64,000 bases of DNA from Chromera velia (lineage: Eukaryota; Sar; Chromeraceae), in assembly GCA_018398765.1 (NCBI GenBank), contig JAHBMJ010002367.1, forward strand, positions 1 to 64,000, given 5' to 3'. The notes under the pieces are model-generated. The model was not told the origin of the DNA. It did not search any database and saw only the letters and a list, made by a program, of their open reading frames with translations. This document shows, piece by piece, positions 21,583-32,665 of the stretch; the stretch's first letter is position 1; each line of letters begins with the position of its first letter. Made by a program: the position numbers and the translations under genes.

Positions 21583-24500
21583 TCCATTTCAGACTGTTGT
21601 CCAAGAATGATTGAATGAACGAGTGAACAGATGAACGCATGCAGGGGAAGGTCCAGGTTCCCCTCTCGAGTCTAGACCTCTCGAGTCAGTTTGCATGTCT
21701 TTCTCTCTGCATGTGATGTTTTGGGCATGTAGAGTAGGGGAGGGGGAGAGGAAGAGAGCTTGGTCAAAGTGTCAAGATAAGGACAACGTTCTGAGGGGGT
21801 AGTGTGTCATGCGTGCTTCATTTTGCCTGTGATGCGACGAGATCTTCCTTCCTCTTGGATGCCTTCATGGGCGCATTGGCGGACGCTTGACGTTTCTTGC
21901 TTACCTTGCTGTATTTTAGTCCTTGCAGTGTCGCTTTCTTCCCATCACATCCTCTGATGCACTGGTTTGCTTTAATTGAAATGGAACTGCATGCGTGCAG
22001 GATGGTCTAACACTTTGTCTCCTTCGAAGCTTTTCCTTCTTTTGTTCCACTCACTCCCGGCCTCGATTGACAGACTAACGCTGGGTCCGTCGGTCTGTTC
22101 AATATCAGCGCATCTTTCATTCTTCCTTCCTTCCTTCCTTCCTTCCTTCGTTCGGTCTGTCTCTTTTCCTACCGTCTTTCATTTGCTTGCTGGTGTGTGC
22201 ATTCATCTGCTTGCTTGTTTTTTGCTCTTTCAGCTTGTGTATTATCGTGTTTCTCGTGCCTCTGCTAGAGCACTCAAATTCTCATTATTATTGACGTCAG
22301 GCTCTGTATTGAGTTTCGGCTGATCTTCAGAAGCCACCCCTGTTCCACTGTGCAGGGCCAACAGCAATCAGGGATGCCCCCCCTTATCCGGATGCACACT
22401 TTTTGGAGGACTCCAAAAGTTCCATTGTGGAGACAGAAGAATTGATGTCGGACGATTCGGAAAAGGCAAAAGGGAAAGGGAAAAACCCGCTGTCTCTTCT
22501 TTGCCGGTTCCTCAAATATCAGTGCAGTAGTTCTTTCTGTCTGTCAACGTCAAAGGCAGAGACAGAAGATCACAAGGATTGTCTCGACAACGTGCATCAC
22601 GGAGCGGAGGAGAGCTTCCTCATCAGGCCGACCCTGTGTCTCAAGGAACTCATTTTTGCGGGTTGGTTGACTCAGACAAAGGCCGCAGACGAGGTCGAAG
22701 GAAAGAAAGAAAAAAAGAAAGAAAGAAAGAGTTTCAGATCGTTTCAACCACCGGTCTAATAAATTTGTCAGTCACATGACGATCCAGACACAGTTTCTCA
22801 TTCAGCTCCGGTCGCTTTTTGCGAAATATCCTTTTCCTAACCAAACACAATCCATGATTCCCTCTTGTATCTCTGAATGAACAGATAAATGCACCTACTT
22901 ACTCTGACACACGCATGCACATGCAGGGAAGAGTATGGGAAAACTGGAGGCTGCCAGGATTTTTCCTCTTCTACCTTCGTCATTGAGGAGCCTCAATCTG
23001 GCAGGTGTGTGAATTTCCTTTTTGAGTCGTTCTTTGGGTCTCTCTACCTACTTTCGCTCGTTCTCTTATGGACCCCGTTTCCTTTTTTTTGAGGTGTATT
23101 GCAGATTCAATCCTTTGATTTTTGTGAAGGATGTCTGTTGTTCTTTGGCCCCCTTGTCATGCCTGCTTGGTTGCCCAGGTATCGTTGGTGAGCCTCCCAA
23201 CTTGCCTGGCGGTCTGAGTCTTTGGCTCACTGGATGTCGGTCTGTTTGTCTGCCTGTCCGTACATGAAAAGAAGGAAAGGGGAAAAAATGAAGGATATGG
23301 TGTCTCTGTTTGGTTGCTCGCTTGCAGGAAACGAGATTGGGAGTGATGGCCTTGCTGCTTTGGCAGATGGCTTCCGTTTTCGTCTTCTGGCTTTTCTGAG
23401 CTCTTTGGTGCTGGACAACATAGGTATGGACTCTGGGGGGGTGGAGACTCTGTGCAGGGCCTTTTTGGAGTCGGGGTCGTTGGAGGGATCAGGTGGGGGG
23501 TTGTCACTGGAGAGACTAAGTCTGTCTGACAATAATTTTGGGGACTTGGGGATAGAAGCTTTGAGTCCGGTGTGGGAAGGGCAGAAGACATCGAATGTCT
23601 TCAGCTTGACTTATCTCGGCCTGGCTCGGTGTGGGTTCAGTGGAGTCGGCATGAAGAGACTTAGCGAGGCAATGCGGTGTGGGAAGATGAAGAATCTGCA
23701 GAGTTTGGATCTAGAGGGGAATCAGATTGCGCAGGGAGGGTCTGGTTCAGACTTGGGGGGACTGACAGGGGTGATAAAGATGGAGTTTCTTCCATTTTTG
23801 AAAGAATTGAATTTGACAGGGGTGGAGGGTGTCGGGAGTATGAGTGCCTCGGCCCTTCTGAAGGTTCTGACGTCAGAGGATCATCCTCCTCTGGAGAGGG
23901 TCTTTTTGAGGTTGGAGTCGTTGGGGGTTCAGGAAAGTTCGGGGCTGGGGAGGGCTTTGTGTGGAGGAGAAGGGGGGAGGGGGGAAAAAGAGGAAGGGGT
24001 GGTGGGTGACAAATCAAGACTTTCATTTCTTCAGACTTTGTCCTTAGTGAAGCTGAGCACCGCTGCAGTTGTTGCGTTCTTGAGAGAAATTACTGCGGCC
24101 TCTGTTTCTCCATCCTGCGGGGCTCTGGAGCTAGAGGTGGGAGGTTTTGCTGAAACACAGGATCCTCCTCAGCAACAAGCACAAATAAATGCACAAGGGG
24201 GCGGGGGTGAGATGGGGGGATTTCTCCCTCTGTCAGCCGCTGTGGGTGCACTCGGGGTTTCGTTACGGTCAGGGAAGGTGTCTGGTTGTTTGAGAAAATT
24301 GAAAGTTGTCGGAGGGGCTGGATCTCGGCTGAGCGAGGAAGAGAGAAGAGAACTGATGCGGAGTTTGACAAATGTTGCTTTGGCGTCTCTGTCTGATCTT
24401 GAATTGAGGGAGCTTGGGTTGGGAGATGTGGAGATTGCGTTGTTGGCAGATGGCGTGAGGGGGGGGGGATTTGGGGGTGTGCGTATGTTCAGCTTGGTGG

Positions 24501-25228
24501 GCAACACTGGGGTGGGAAGGGAGGGGATGATGGCTTTGATGGAGGCCGTGATTGAATCTTCTATCGGGTTTTGTCGATTGGAAATTTTGGATTTGAGCAG
24601 AACGCGTGCGGGGGAAGGGATCGGGTGTCTTGTGGATGCTTTGAGGAGTGGAAGGATGATTAGCCTGAGGGACCTCCGATTCCGTCTGGCAGGTGTGAGT
24701 GATGAAGGCATGAGGGCATTGGGAGAGGGGGTGAAGGAGGGGCATTTTTCGAGACTTGTAAATTTAGAGATTGCAGAGAGTGATTTTGGGGGAAGTGGGA
24801 TGGAGGGCTTTTTCTTGGAAGGCATCTGTAAGGCTTCGTTGGGTTTGCCTGAGTTGGAGTCTCTGGATCTTGGAGTGTCCAGGGCAGGGGAGGGGATGGA
24901 GGCACTGTCCTCTGCTCTGGGAGACGGGAAGCTGCCGAAGTTGGCGGACCTGCAACTTGCAAATTGTGGGGTTGACGATTCGGGGCTTGGTGCTTTTGCA
25001 GAGGCATTGAAGAAGAATGACCTTCCGGCACTCACGTTCCTTCGTCTTTCGCGTAATGTGATTGGGAAGGACGCTATGACGTCGTTTGTTGAGGGCTTGA
25101 GACCCGATTCCTTGCCAAATCTGAAGGGACTCTCTCTCTGGGGAAATTCGTTTCGTTGGGGGGAGGTGAGAGATCCCCTGAAGAGAGCGAAACGAGAAGG
25201 AAAACTCAAGTCCGTGCGTCCATCATAA
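19845..25228 (+). CDS. Leucine-rich-repeat protein, ribonuclease-inhibitor type, 893 residues
   Basis: Seven exons: 19845-19944, 20384-20481, 20900-21022, 21330-21405, 22356-22661, 22927-23004, 23328-25228 (2682 nt, ending TAA). The last exon and its upstream neighbours encode many repeats of the ribonuclease-inhibitor type, for example SLRSLNLAGNEIGSDGLAAL across the exon 6/7 junction, LQSLDLEGNQI, LPELESLDLGVSRAGEGMEA and LTFLRLSRNVIGKDAM. Such proteins form horseshoe scaffolds for protein binding; the partner is unknown. The first 150 or so residues are polar with no known domain. The donor of exon 4 is ambiguous: GTAAGT four bases earlier is also good but would terminate translation at 22445, so the GTGAGTGAG site that preserves the repeat frame is preferred. 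No signal peptide or membrane segment is seen, so it is probably cytosolic. Confidence 0.8.
21527..21580. repeat. Intronic (CT)n(GT)n microsatellite
   Basis: Alternating CT passes into alternating GT within the long intron between exons 21330-21405 and 22356-22661 of the LRR gene. Confidence 0.95.
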
Positions 25229-28200
25229 ATGAGCAACAACTTTGACTGCATGCATTTGACCATCGATTCAAAAATGCCGGTGGAAAACATTGGAACTGAT
25301 GAGCCACTGCATGCATCCTAGACTGCATCTTTCAATCCGAAGAATTTTTTCCACCAGAACTTTTTTTTAACTTCTCCTAACTTCTCCAGTCAACTCTATA
25401 CACAGAGTCAACTTGATTTAAGCATGATGAGGATTGATTTGTTTTAAGTTATGGGCCGGCCCCAGGCCTAGTTATGGGCACATATGCAAGCACGTTTATA
25501 CACGTTTATATTCTTAAAAATCTTAGCAGATAAAATTTTAGCTTCAAAAAAACAAAGGTTCTTAGTCTCTAATTAAACTTTACAAATTTGGATCAACCTG
25601 AATTTTAAAAAAATACCAGTTAAAAAATAAGTGGGAAAAAAATCTAATAAAATTTCTGATATGTAATTTTCCAGATCTCTATGGTGGTTGGGGCATTTAA
25701 TGGCGCATTAAAGTCCCCTGAAGTCGTAAAGAGTCCCTTGAACTCCTTTCGCTTTGGCACAAGGAGCGGCACCAAAAAGGATAACCGGAAGTCAGCAGTG
25801 CATGGAAGCAAGACAACCACGAGAGATGGACTCGATCTGACCTGATCTGACTGAGGAGACGCCTGCAAGCTGAGTTAGTAACACTGTGTAAACTGAAAGC
25901 AGCAGAGCCTTCCTACACCTGGGGGTAGATGTCAGCCTTCCGAATTTCTCTTTTCTTTTAGTGCTAACCAGACAAGCCGTGCTCACAGCCATAACCAGTT
26001 TTGAGAAGACAAAGTATTTTGAATGAAGAAAATCGGAGGAGACGGCAAAAATCTGGGTATGTGACTTGAAGAAGTTTCCGCCAAGGGCAGGACATGGATT
26101 GCACAACACATGCATGCAGGCTTTATTAGGCAAGCTTTGAGGCCTTTTTATGGTAATACATACCACACACTGTTGACAACTCGGTATACATACAGCCAGT
26201 CGGAAAGAGGAAAGAGAAACAAAACAGAGGGGGAGAAGGACGTCGGTAATTAAGTGGGGGTAGGTTGTACAGCTCTAACATGATGCCTTACAAGCTAGCA
26301 CAACAGCTTAGACTAAAAGTCGGAGGCATGTACGTACAGATGAGCAGACGATATCAGAGTTCGGTTGAGAGTTAATCACTTCTATTTCCGAGGAGGATAG
26401 CTAGAAGGATAGATTGATTCGTAATATTTGTTCTTGCATTTTTAGGTTTTTGCATATGTTTTCTCTTATAAAGGGGACTGCAGTGGCTGATCCTAGTGCG
26501 CTCACTGACCGATGTCTAACACTCAAATAGTGACCAGGTTTGATTTGATTTGAGCGGCTCAAAGTTTGGAACTAGGTTTAGAAATGGACAGACGGGGATG
26601 ACGTATGACTCGGATGATGATGATGTAACTGCATCATCACTTAGATTATTGGAAAAGCAAGTAATTAATAGCAAGTAGAAATTTGGCTCAAAATTTTATA
26701 TGGTAACTAGGCGTAAGGCATCAAAATCAAATAATAAAACATAACACCATTTTTCGGAGTTTTTTTTCTTAATATTTAATTTTAGTTTTTTTATTTTTGA
26801 AACTATCAAAATATAAGTTAAGACACTAGTCAAGACATAAATAGACATAAGTTTTAACTGAAGTTTATTAGGAAGTTTAACCTTAGGCTTCGTATTACAT
26901 TTTAAAAAAATAAAAGAAGATGCCGGTAGAAAATAATGGGTGGGTCGGTGGATGGGCGGAGGTGCCGATTGAGGTTGTCTGACGTACCGTTGTCAAAATT
27001 TTTGAAGAAGGAAGACTTAAGAAATGCAAAAATTATATAATTCAGCCTATCGTGTCAGACTAACTTCAAAATTCATCTTCATTAAAATCTATAAAATTGC
27101 TTTCAAAAATCCTAAAACAATTCATTTAAATTTTTGAACACGTTTTTAGGTGAACGAAAGGTCCTAGTAGCAACCTATAGGCCAAACTTTACAGTTTTTA
27201 CATTTGAATTATATCATCATTTTTTTTGTTTTAATTATTATTTTTGATTATTATTTTTAATATTCTACGCTTAGTATGGTAGCTTAACATTTATTGTGTG
27301 TAAAATTAAGTTGTTAATAGTAACCTTCCTGAACCTAACTACCACTTAAAAGTTCAAGCCATATTTTTAGATAAGCTTGAAAGTCTGCACCGCAGGCGCG
27401 GATCATTTACAGTCCTGAAAGCCAAAGCCATATATCTGGATGGTGTCTTGACTGTCTACGCCGCAGGCGTGGACAGTCTCTTAAAAAACGATGCCGCAGA
27501 TAGAAATCATCTTAATTATATTTTTTCAAGTGGCACTTAGGTTCAGGGAGGTTTTAATAGTTATCAATTAATAAATAACTATAGTAGTAGTGACCTTACA
27601 CTTATTAATTTGATTAGTGTTCTAGTCAGTGATTATAATCAGTGGCAGATTGTTACTGTTATATATCAAAAGTGACCTTTAGATTAACCTGATGACTAGG
27701 TTGATGAAAGACTCTCTAAGAAAGTCTTGAACTAGCTTTTGAACTTCAAGACCGGGTAGATGCCTATAGCTGAAGAGTAACTGAAAACATACGTGCTCTC
27801 TCATTCTATCTATGCATAATAGAGAGCTGGTTCGATTGTATCAATTCTCTCTGAAACTCAAAGTTTGCACGCATCGCGCGCTTGCCTCTCTGAAATAGGG
27901 AACATACAAAGCTACAAGTACACGCACCATCGAACGTACGAAGTGGACGCGCATGCAGTCCTTGTAAGACGAGCCAATCAATGATAGTTGAAGCATACGA
28001 CAGGAAAAAAGGATGCACAAGCAAGCACGCTTCTCCACGAACAGCGAGATGCAGAGACACACAGAAGAAAAAATAAAGGAAAACCTGTACAGACCAGACA
28101 GGAAAGAGCACCAGGCATCTCCTCCTCTTGCATCGGCCGATCGACCAACTCCGATAAAAGGAAAGACGAAGACGGATAAAAAGACGGAAATGGGGCTGAT

Positions 28201-28587
28201 CCATCAAAAAGACACCGAAGATCGATCGACGAAAAGAACGAATTGGAACAGAGGAGCCCTTCTTGCATGCTCTCTTCACTGCACGCACAGACGAAAGCTT
28301 TCCCCGCACCTGTCCGTTTTGTCTACCAGACAAGCGATTGCATTCGCATCCAGAACATTACATCCACAAGAGCAGAATGAGCGCACAAATTTTTTATGAG
28401 AGAAAAAAGAGAAAGAAACAGTGAGAGGAGAAAGACAAAAATAAGAGATTGGGCACAAATGGAAGGAACGAGGGAAGCGGAGGCTTGATCGCTGCGGGAG
28501 AAGAGAAAGTTGTCAGACAGACATCCAGGAAGGCAATCGCAGGCAGATACAAAAGAATTAGAGATAGAAGAGAAAGGAGCAAATCGA
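25229..28587. other. AT-rich intergenic region with repeats
   Basis: Between the 3' ends of the LRR gene (+) and the CBM20/Cys-repeat gene (-). AT-rich with poly-A/poly-T runs and no protein-like frame except chance openings. It holds a MITE at 27322-27553. The last 600 bases or so, before 28587, probably contain the 3' UTR of the minus-strand gene and match the downstream flank of its paralogue for a short distance. Confidence 0.5.
27322..27553. mobile_element. MITE with about 30 bp inverted ends and 8 bp target duplication
   Basis: A 232 bp element begins AACCTTCCTGAACCTAAC and ends with the near complement (GGTTCAGGGAGGTT). It is flanked on both sides by TTAATAGT (27314-27321 and 27554-27561). 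Inside are GC-rich hairpins around CGCCGCAGGCGTGG. A second copy lies at 45342-45585. An 8 bp target duplication is typical of hAT-type elements; no transposase is encoded. Confidence 0.85.
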
Positions 28588-31038
28588 TCAAGGAGGAACA
28601 GAAGACTCTGAGACCTGCTTGCACTCATAGCAGTATCGGCGGGCCCTTCGATGAACACAGATGCCCCCCCCTCCACAGTCCTTGCACGTAGAGCGAATGC
28701 GGCCGTGCTCACAGATGCCCTTCCCTCCGCACTCTTTGCATTGAGAGCGCTGCCGACCGTGCTCACAGATGCACTTCCCTCCGCAGTCCTTGCACTTGCT
28801 GCGCTCGCGACCGTGGTCGCAGATGCTCTTCCCTCCACATTCCTTGCAATAGTAGCATTGTCTGCCGTGCTCGCAGATGGCCCCCCCTCCGCATTCCTTG
28901 CACTGACTGCGAATGCGACCATGCTCACAGATTCACTTCCCTCCGCACTCCTTGCACTGAGAGCGAAGGCGGCCGTGCTCGCAGAAGCTCTTCCCTCCGC
29001 AATCTTTGCATGCATGTCTCCTTTGCCCGTGCTCACAGATGCTCTTCCCTCCGCATTCTTTGTACTGAGGGCGCTGCCTGCCGTGCTCACAGATGCTCTT
29101 CCCTCCGCACTCCTTGCACTTGCTGCGCTGCCGGCCGTGCTCACAGACACTCTTCCCTCCGCACTCCTTGCACTGAGACCGAATGCGACCGTGCTCACAG
29201 ATGCCCTTCCCTCCGCAATCTTTGCACTGAGAGCGCTGCCGACCATGCTTACAGATGCTCTTCCCTCCACACTCCTTGCATCTGGAGCGTCTTTTCTCAT
29301 GCGGACAGAGGATATTTCCGTGCCGGTCCCTCTTGACTTCTCCTGTGTGGGCTCTCTTCTTTCCTACTCCTCCCACACCAATCCCCCCATTGCTACTGAC
29401 TCTACGTGCAGGCTGCTGCTGCTGGATAGCCCTGCTGGAGGTGACGTCGTCTCTGTTGTCTGTGTGACGGTGGGTATGGGGACATTCAGATCTCTCTGTG
29501 GGCCCTGCTGGTTCTCTCAACTCACCCAATGATCCCTCCCCTTCAATTGGCTCCTTTTCCATTCCCCCTTCTTCACGCACTGATCCGCAGACTGCAGCCT
29601 CACGATGACACACGACTTCGGGATTCTGGACCTTGACGCTGTCAAAGGAGAGACGCGGAAGAGAGGGGTCGCGCTGAGGGACTGTCGAGAGGCAAAACAC
29701 CGCATCCCCTCTCCCTGTCACCACCGCTTCCTCACCTCCCCTTCTGTCAGACTGGGATTCGGAGGCGGGAACGGAAAGAGAAGAGAGACGGCGGCGCTTC
29801 GGACCCTCACACACGATCTCACACGATAACCGATTCTCCCCAACTATCAGACAAGGACCACGTCTCCCCGTCAGACCATTCACACTCTCTGCACTCTTCC
29901 CTCCCAACACCCCCACCCCTTCCCCCCTCATCCCCTCCCGTGTTTTCAGAGATGCAGATGCGAATCGAATTGTCTGATTAGAAATGCCATGGACCCTTTC
30001 CCTCCCCATAACATCATCTCCCCGCCTTTGCAGATGCACAGATGCAAAGGTCTCAGAATGACCCCAGGGAACAGACCCACCGTTGCTCTCAGCAGAGTCA
30101 GCAGACGCCATAAGAATGTGTGCCGTCTCAGAGGCAGGCACGACTCCCACCCTTCCCCCCGCTGCCTCACTGATCTCTCTCAAGGACACCCTCCCACCAC
30201 TATTACCCTGCTGTCCCGATGCCCTGCTTCTGCGCTCTGCAAGCTCAGTTTCTGGTTGTATATCTGACAGTGTCTCTTTTCCCTTCTCTCTTAAAGTTTC
30301 CTCCCCACTCACTCTCTCTGCCCAAATGCCAGTCGAAGGAGCGGAAGAAAGGACATTCACGGAGGCAGAAAGCGAAACATCACTGACTGTGAAGTCCCCC
30401 TCATGCGGACCTCCGAATTTCTCCCTTGCGATCGAACCCTCCTTCTCCCACTCATTCTCTTTGTCAGTCTCGAACTTTGAGGAGACAGAAGGGGGCGTGT
30501 CCTGTTCCAGTTGCTGCTGCGCTAACACCATGTCTTCCAATCTCAACGGAGTCACCTGTGTCTCTCCATCTCCCCAACGCCCACCAAACAACACAAACCC
30601 ACCACTAACGACCTCCACCTCCCGCGGCCCAGACCCCAAAGGCTCCCCCTACACGCACCAACCACAGTCCTGACTTCGACTGTGTGAAGGAGCTGCTGCT
30701 GAGATGCCATTGGTTGAAATGACTGCAGATGAGGATTTGAGACCGTCTAGCACCAATCTTCGGTCCTCAAACGTCATTGATTGAAGAGACTCAGTATTGG
30801 CACTTGGTGTGACAAGGGCAAACTGAAATCGGACTTCAGAGCAAGCACTGTGTCGTATCGGAAAGGACATCCACACGCCTGGGAAGGCAGGGTTCTTCAC
30901 TCGATGGAGGGTGATACCGCGACTCGCATCCCACCCTCCGAGCTCAGAGCTGCTCCCGACAACCACCAGCGTCTGCCCCTCCCGAGGCTCCACACAGGAA
31001 CAGGCAAAAAGCACAACACCCGTCTCCGCCTCCATCAT
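28588..31038 (-). CDS. CBM20 starch-binding domain plus tandem Cys/His-repeat protein, frame interrupted
   Basis: From the ATG at 31038 to the TGA at 28588-28590 runs one frame of 817 codons, broken only by in-frame TAG (30649-30651) and TGA (28933-28935). Residues 5-110 are a CBM20 domain (GQTLVVVGSSSELGGWDASR, then FPGVWMSFPI and FQFAL), which binds starch or glycogen. A polar linker of about 430 residues follows, with short RDRHGN and KRRSRC segments. At least 12 tandem 18-residue units follow, of form C-x2-C-x5-C-x-H-x6 (consensus CKECGGKSICEHGRxRSQ), probably zinc-binding. The gene ends with CVHRRARRYCYECKQV, as in its paralogue at 32666-34585, with which it is arranged head to head. The TGA replaces a codon that is TGC in sister repeats (one base change). 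It may be a recent pseudogene, use read-through, or have a small unrecognised intron around the TAG. Confidence 0.7.
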
Positions 31039-31358
31039 CTTGATATTTATACGTCAACTTGACGGGAAACACAAACGTGAGCTCCCAAGTGACCTCTACA
31101 CGCACATCAAAAGCCAATCAGCATGTGTCCTTCGACCTTGTCACAACCAAGAGCGAATGTCACAACGCAGAGCTCGAGCAACAAAGTCAGTGCGGAAGTC
31201 TCTCTGGAACTGAGTCTCACTAACTTGATTCTGTTCGATTTGGCGATATTTGAGTATGTCACGAGGGAGACACACAGGAACCCAGAAAGCTGCACTCCGA
31301 AAGGAGATGTGATCACGACCAAGAGGCCCAGCAACGATCGGGAGACTCAATTTCTTCG

Positions 31359-31829
31359 CTACTTGAGTGTCACTTTGAATCCTTCGACGACTCTCTCCCT
31401 CAGTCTCTGATCAGCAGACAAGGAAAAGACCAAGGAACCCTCCAGAGTCTTGATGTGCACAACTAACGTGCGTCGATTCTCGGCAACTCGAAAGCTCGAA
31501 ACCCAAGCGCAGCTCCATTTCTTCGCAAGCTGCACCAGAGAGACGAGTCTGAGGCTCTGAGCTATATAGGCAAGAAACTCGCTCCTGGACCTGGTCTTAA
31601 TTTGACAACGACAGTCAGTATTCGTGTTGAGAAAGCAAGTCTCAAAGCTGACGTATGCAGGAGCGACAACAATATAGGAACGGTGTGAAGTGACAGTCAG
31701 ACATTGAAGAAGGATCGACATCTGATCATCGTCGGATCGACACCGAAAATTAATCCATCCAGATGCAATGGCATCAAGAGGTCGCATGGAGGTCGCAGGA
31801 GGTGCAAATCTTCGTGAGACGGTTGTCAA
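31359..31829 (-). CDS. Possible 156-residue protein or exon, unrecognised
   Basis: An open frame with balanced composition and alternating hydrophobic pattern in its second half (RTLVVHIKTLEGSLVFSLSA), unlike the low-complexity chance frames elsewhere. It lies upstream of the minus-strand CBM20 start in the same orientation and could be a separate small gene, an upstream exon or a remnant. No family recognised. Confidence 0.25.
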   Translation of the reverse strand: MTTVSRRFAPPATSMRPLDAIASGWINFRCRSDDDQMSILLQCLTVTSHRSYIVVAPAYVSFETCFLNTNTDCRCQIKTRSRSEFLAYIAQSLRLVSLVQLAKKWSCAWVSSFRVAENRRTLVVHIKTLEGSLVFSLSADQRLRERVVEGFKVTLK

Positions 31830-31885
31830 CTACGAATCTTTGATCTTTTTGAATTTTACTTATATATATAAAATTGTTGATCTTC

Positions 31886-32242
31886 TCAGTAAAAGTTGAA
31901 TCCAGCCCTCTGATTTGACAGTGAGTCATCAACGAGTGATTCTGACTGAGAGAGAGAGGGTGCACGACTCTGACTGATGCTGGAAGAATTCAGATTGCTT
32001 CCACTCAGAGCTAGAGATGAATCCGTGGTCTGACTTCCGCCAGCAGCTCGATCGATATACAGAGTGTTGGTCGCCCCTTTCTTTGTATCTGTGTACGGGC
32101 ACATCCGTCTGTGGACTCCATCAGCCTGTAGATCGCGGCTCTGAGATCCACAACTCTTTTGTGTGACCCTCATTTTTCTCGTGCTGGAAGACAAACTGGC
32201 CTCTGTCCGCAACGCACGTTTCTTCCTGTCTCTCTCCCCCAC
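31886..32242 (-). CDS. Possible 118-residue Ser-rich protein or exon, unrecognised
   Basis: The frame starts MGERDRKKRALRTEAS and is polar and Ser-rich. It could be the 5' exon of the frame at 31359-31829, but no clear donor/acceptor pair links them. Weak support only. Confidence 0.2.
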   Translation of the reverse strand: MGERDRKKRALRTEASLSSSTRKMRVTQKSCGSQSRDLQADGVHRRMCPYTDTKKGATNTLYIDRAAGGSQTTDSSLALSGSNLNSSSISQSRAPSLSQSESLVDDSLSNQRAGFNFY

Positions 32243-32665
32243 CTAGCCGAGGAAGTCGACCGCTGATCGATCGATCGATCTGACGGCAGGCTTGGAGGTG
32301 AGTTAATGTGAGTTCTCTCTGTCATGCAGCACTTCATGGTCGCTTCTTACTTCTTTAACATGAGGGTGTTCAGACAGGCTTGTAGGTCTATCTTTCAGCT
32401 TTGACTCGTCTCGGCTTTGGAGATGGAGTGACACCGCCAGTGACACGTGGCCGCTTGTCTGAATGTGTCTGAATGTCTGTGCTATTGTTGTTCGTGTTAA
32501 GACTGTGTGAAAATTGGTGCAGGTCTGTGCAGGTGACCATCAAGCGAGCGCGAGAGCAACAACGGGTGGAAACAATTGCGATCCCTTTTCGAATTCAGAT
32601 CAGTTCTTGATTGAAGTTGAATCCGTCTACTCACCTCTATCGGGCTACTTATCTGTATTGGCACA

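Larger units (their letters stand above)
31039..32665. other. Head-to-head intergenic region of the CBM20 gene pair
   Basis: About 1.6 kb between two opposed CBM20 start codons, so both promoters should lie here. A TATAAATA word sits at 31052-31059 (minus sense), about 15 bases before the minus-strand ATG, too close for an ordinary TATA box. A GATC-repeat palindrome lies at 32263-32280. Two minus-strand frames inside are listed separately. Confidence 0.35.

Noticed and set aside
24169-25290. 373-codon minus-strand Pro/Ser-rich frame
   Set aside because: Antisense to the LRR exon; the plus frame has clear leucine-rich repeats and correct splice links.
28700-29290. Regular 54-base repeats resembling a CRISPR or satellite array
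   Set aside because: The repeats are in frame and encode the 18-residue Cys/His unit; there are no unique spacers.
28651-29532. 293-codon plus-strand frame of Ala/Leu/Ser repeats
   Set aside because: It is the antisense shadow of the 54-base Cys/His repeat array; repetition of the DNA keeps all frames open.
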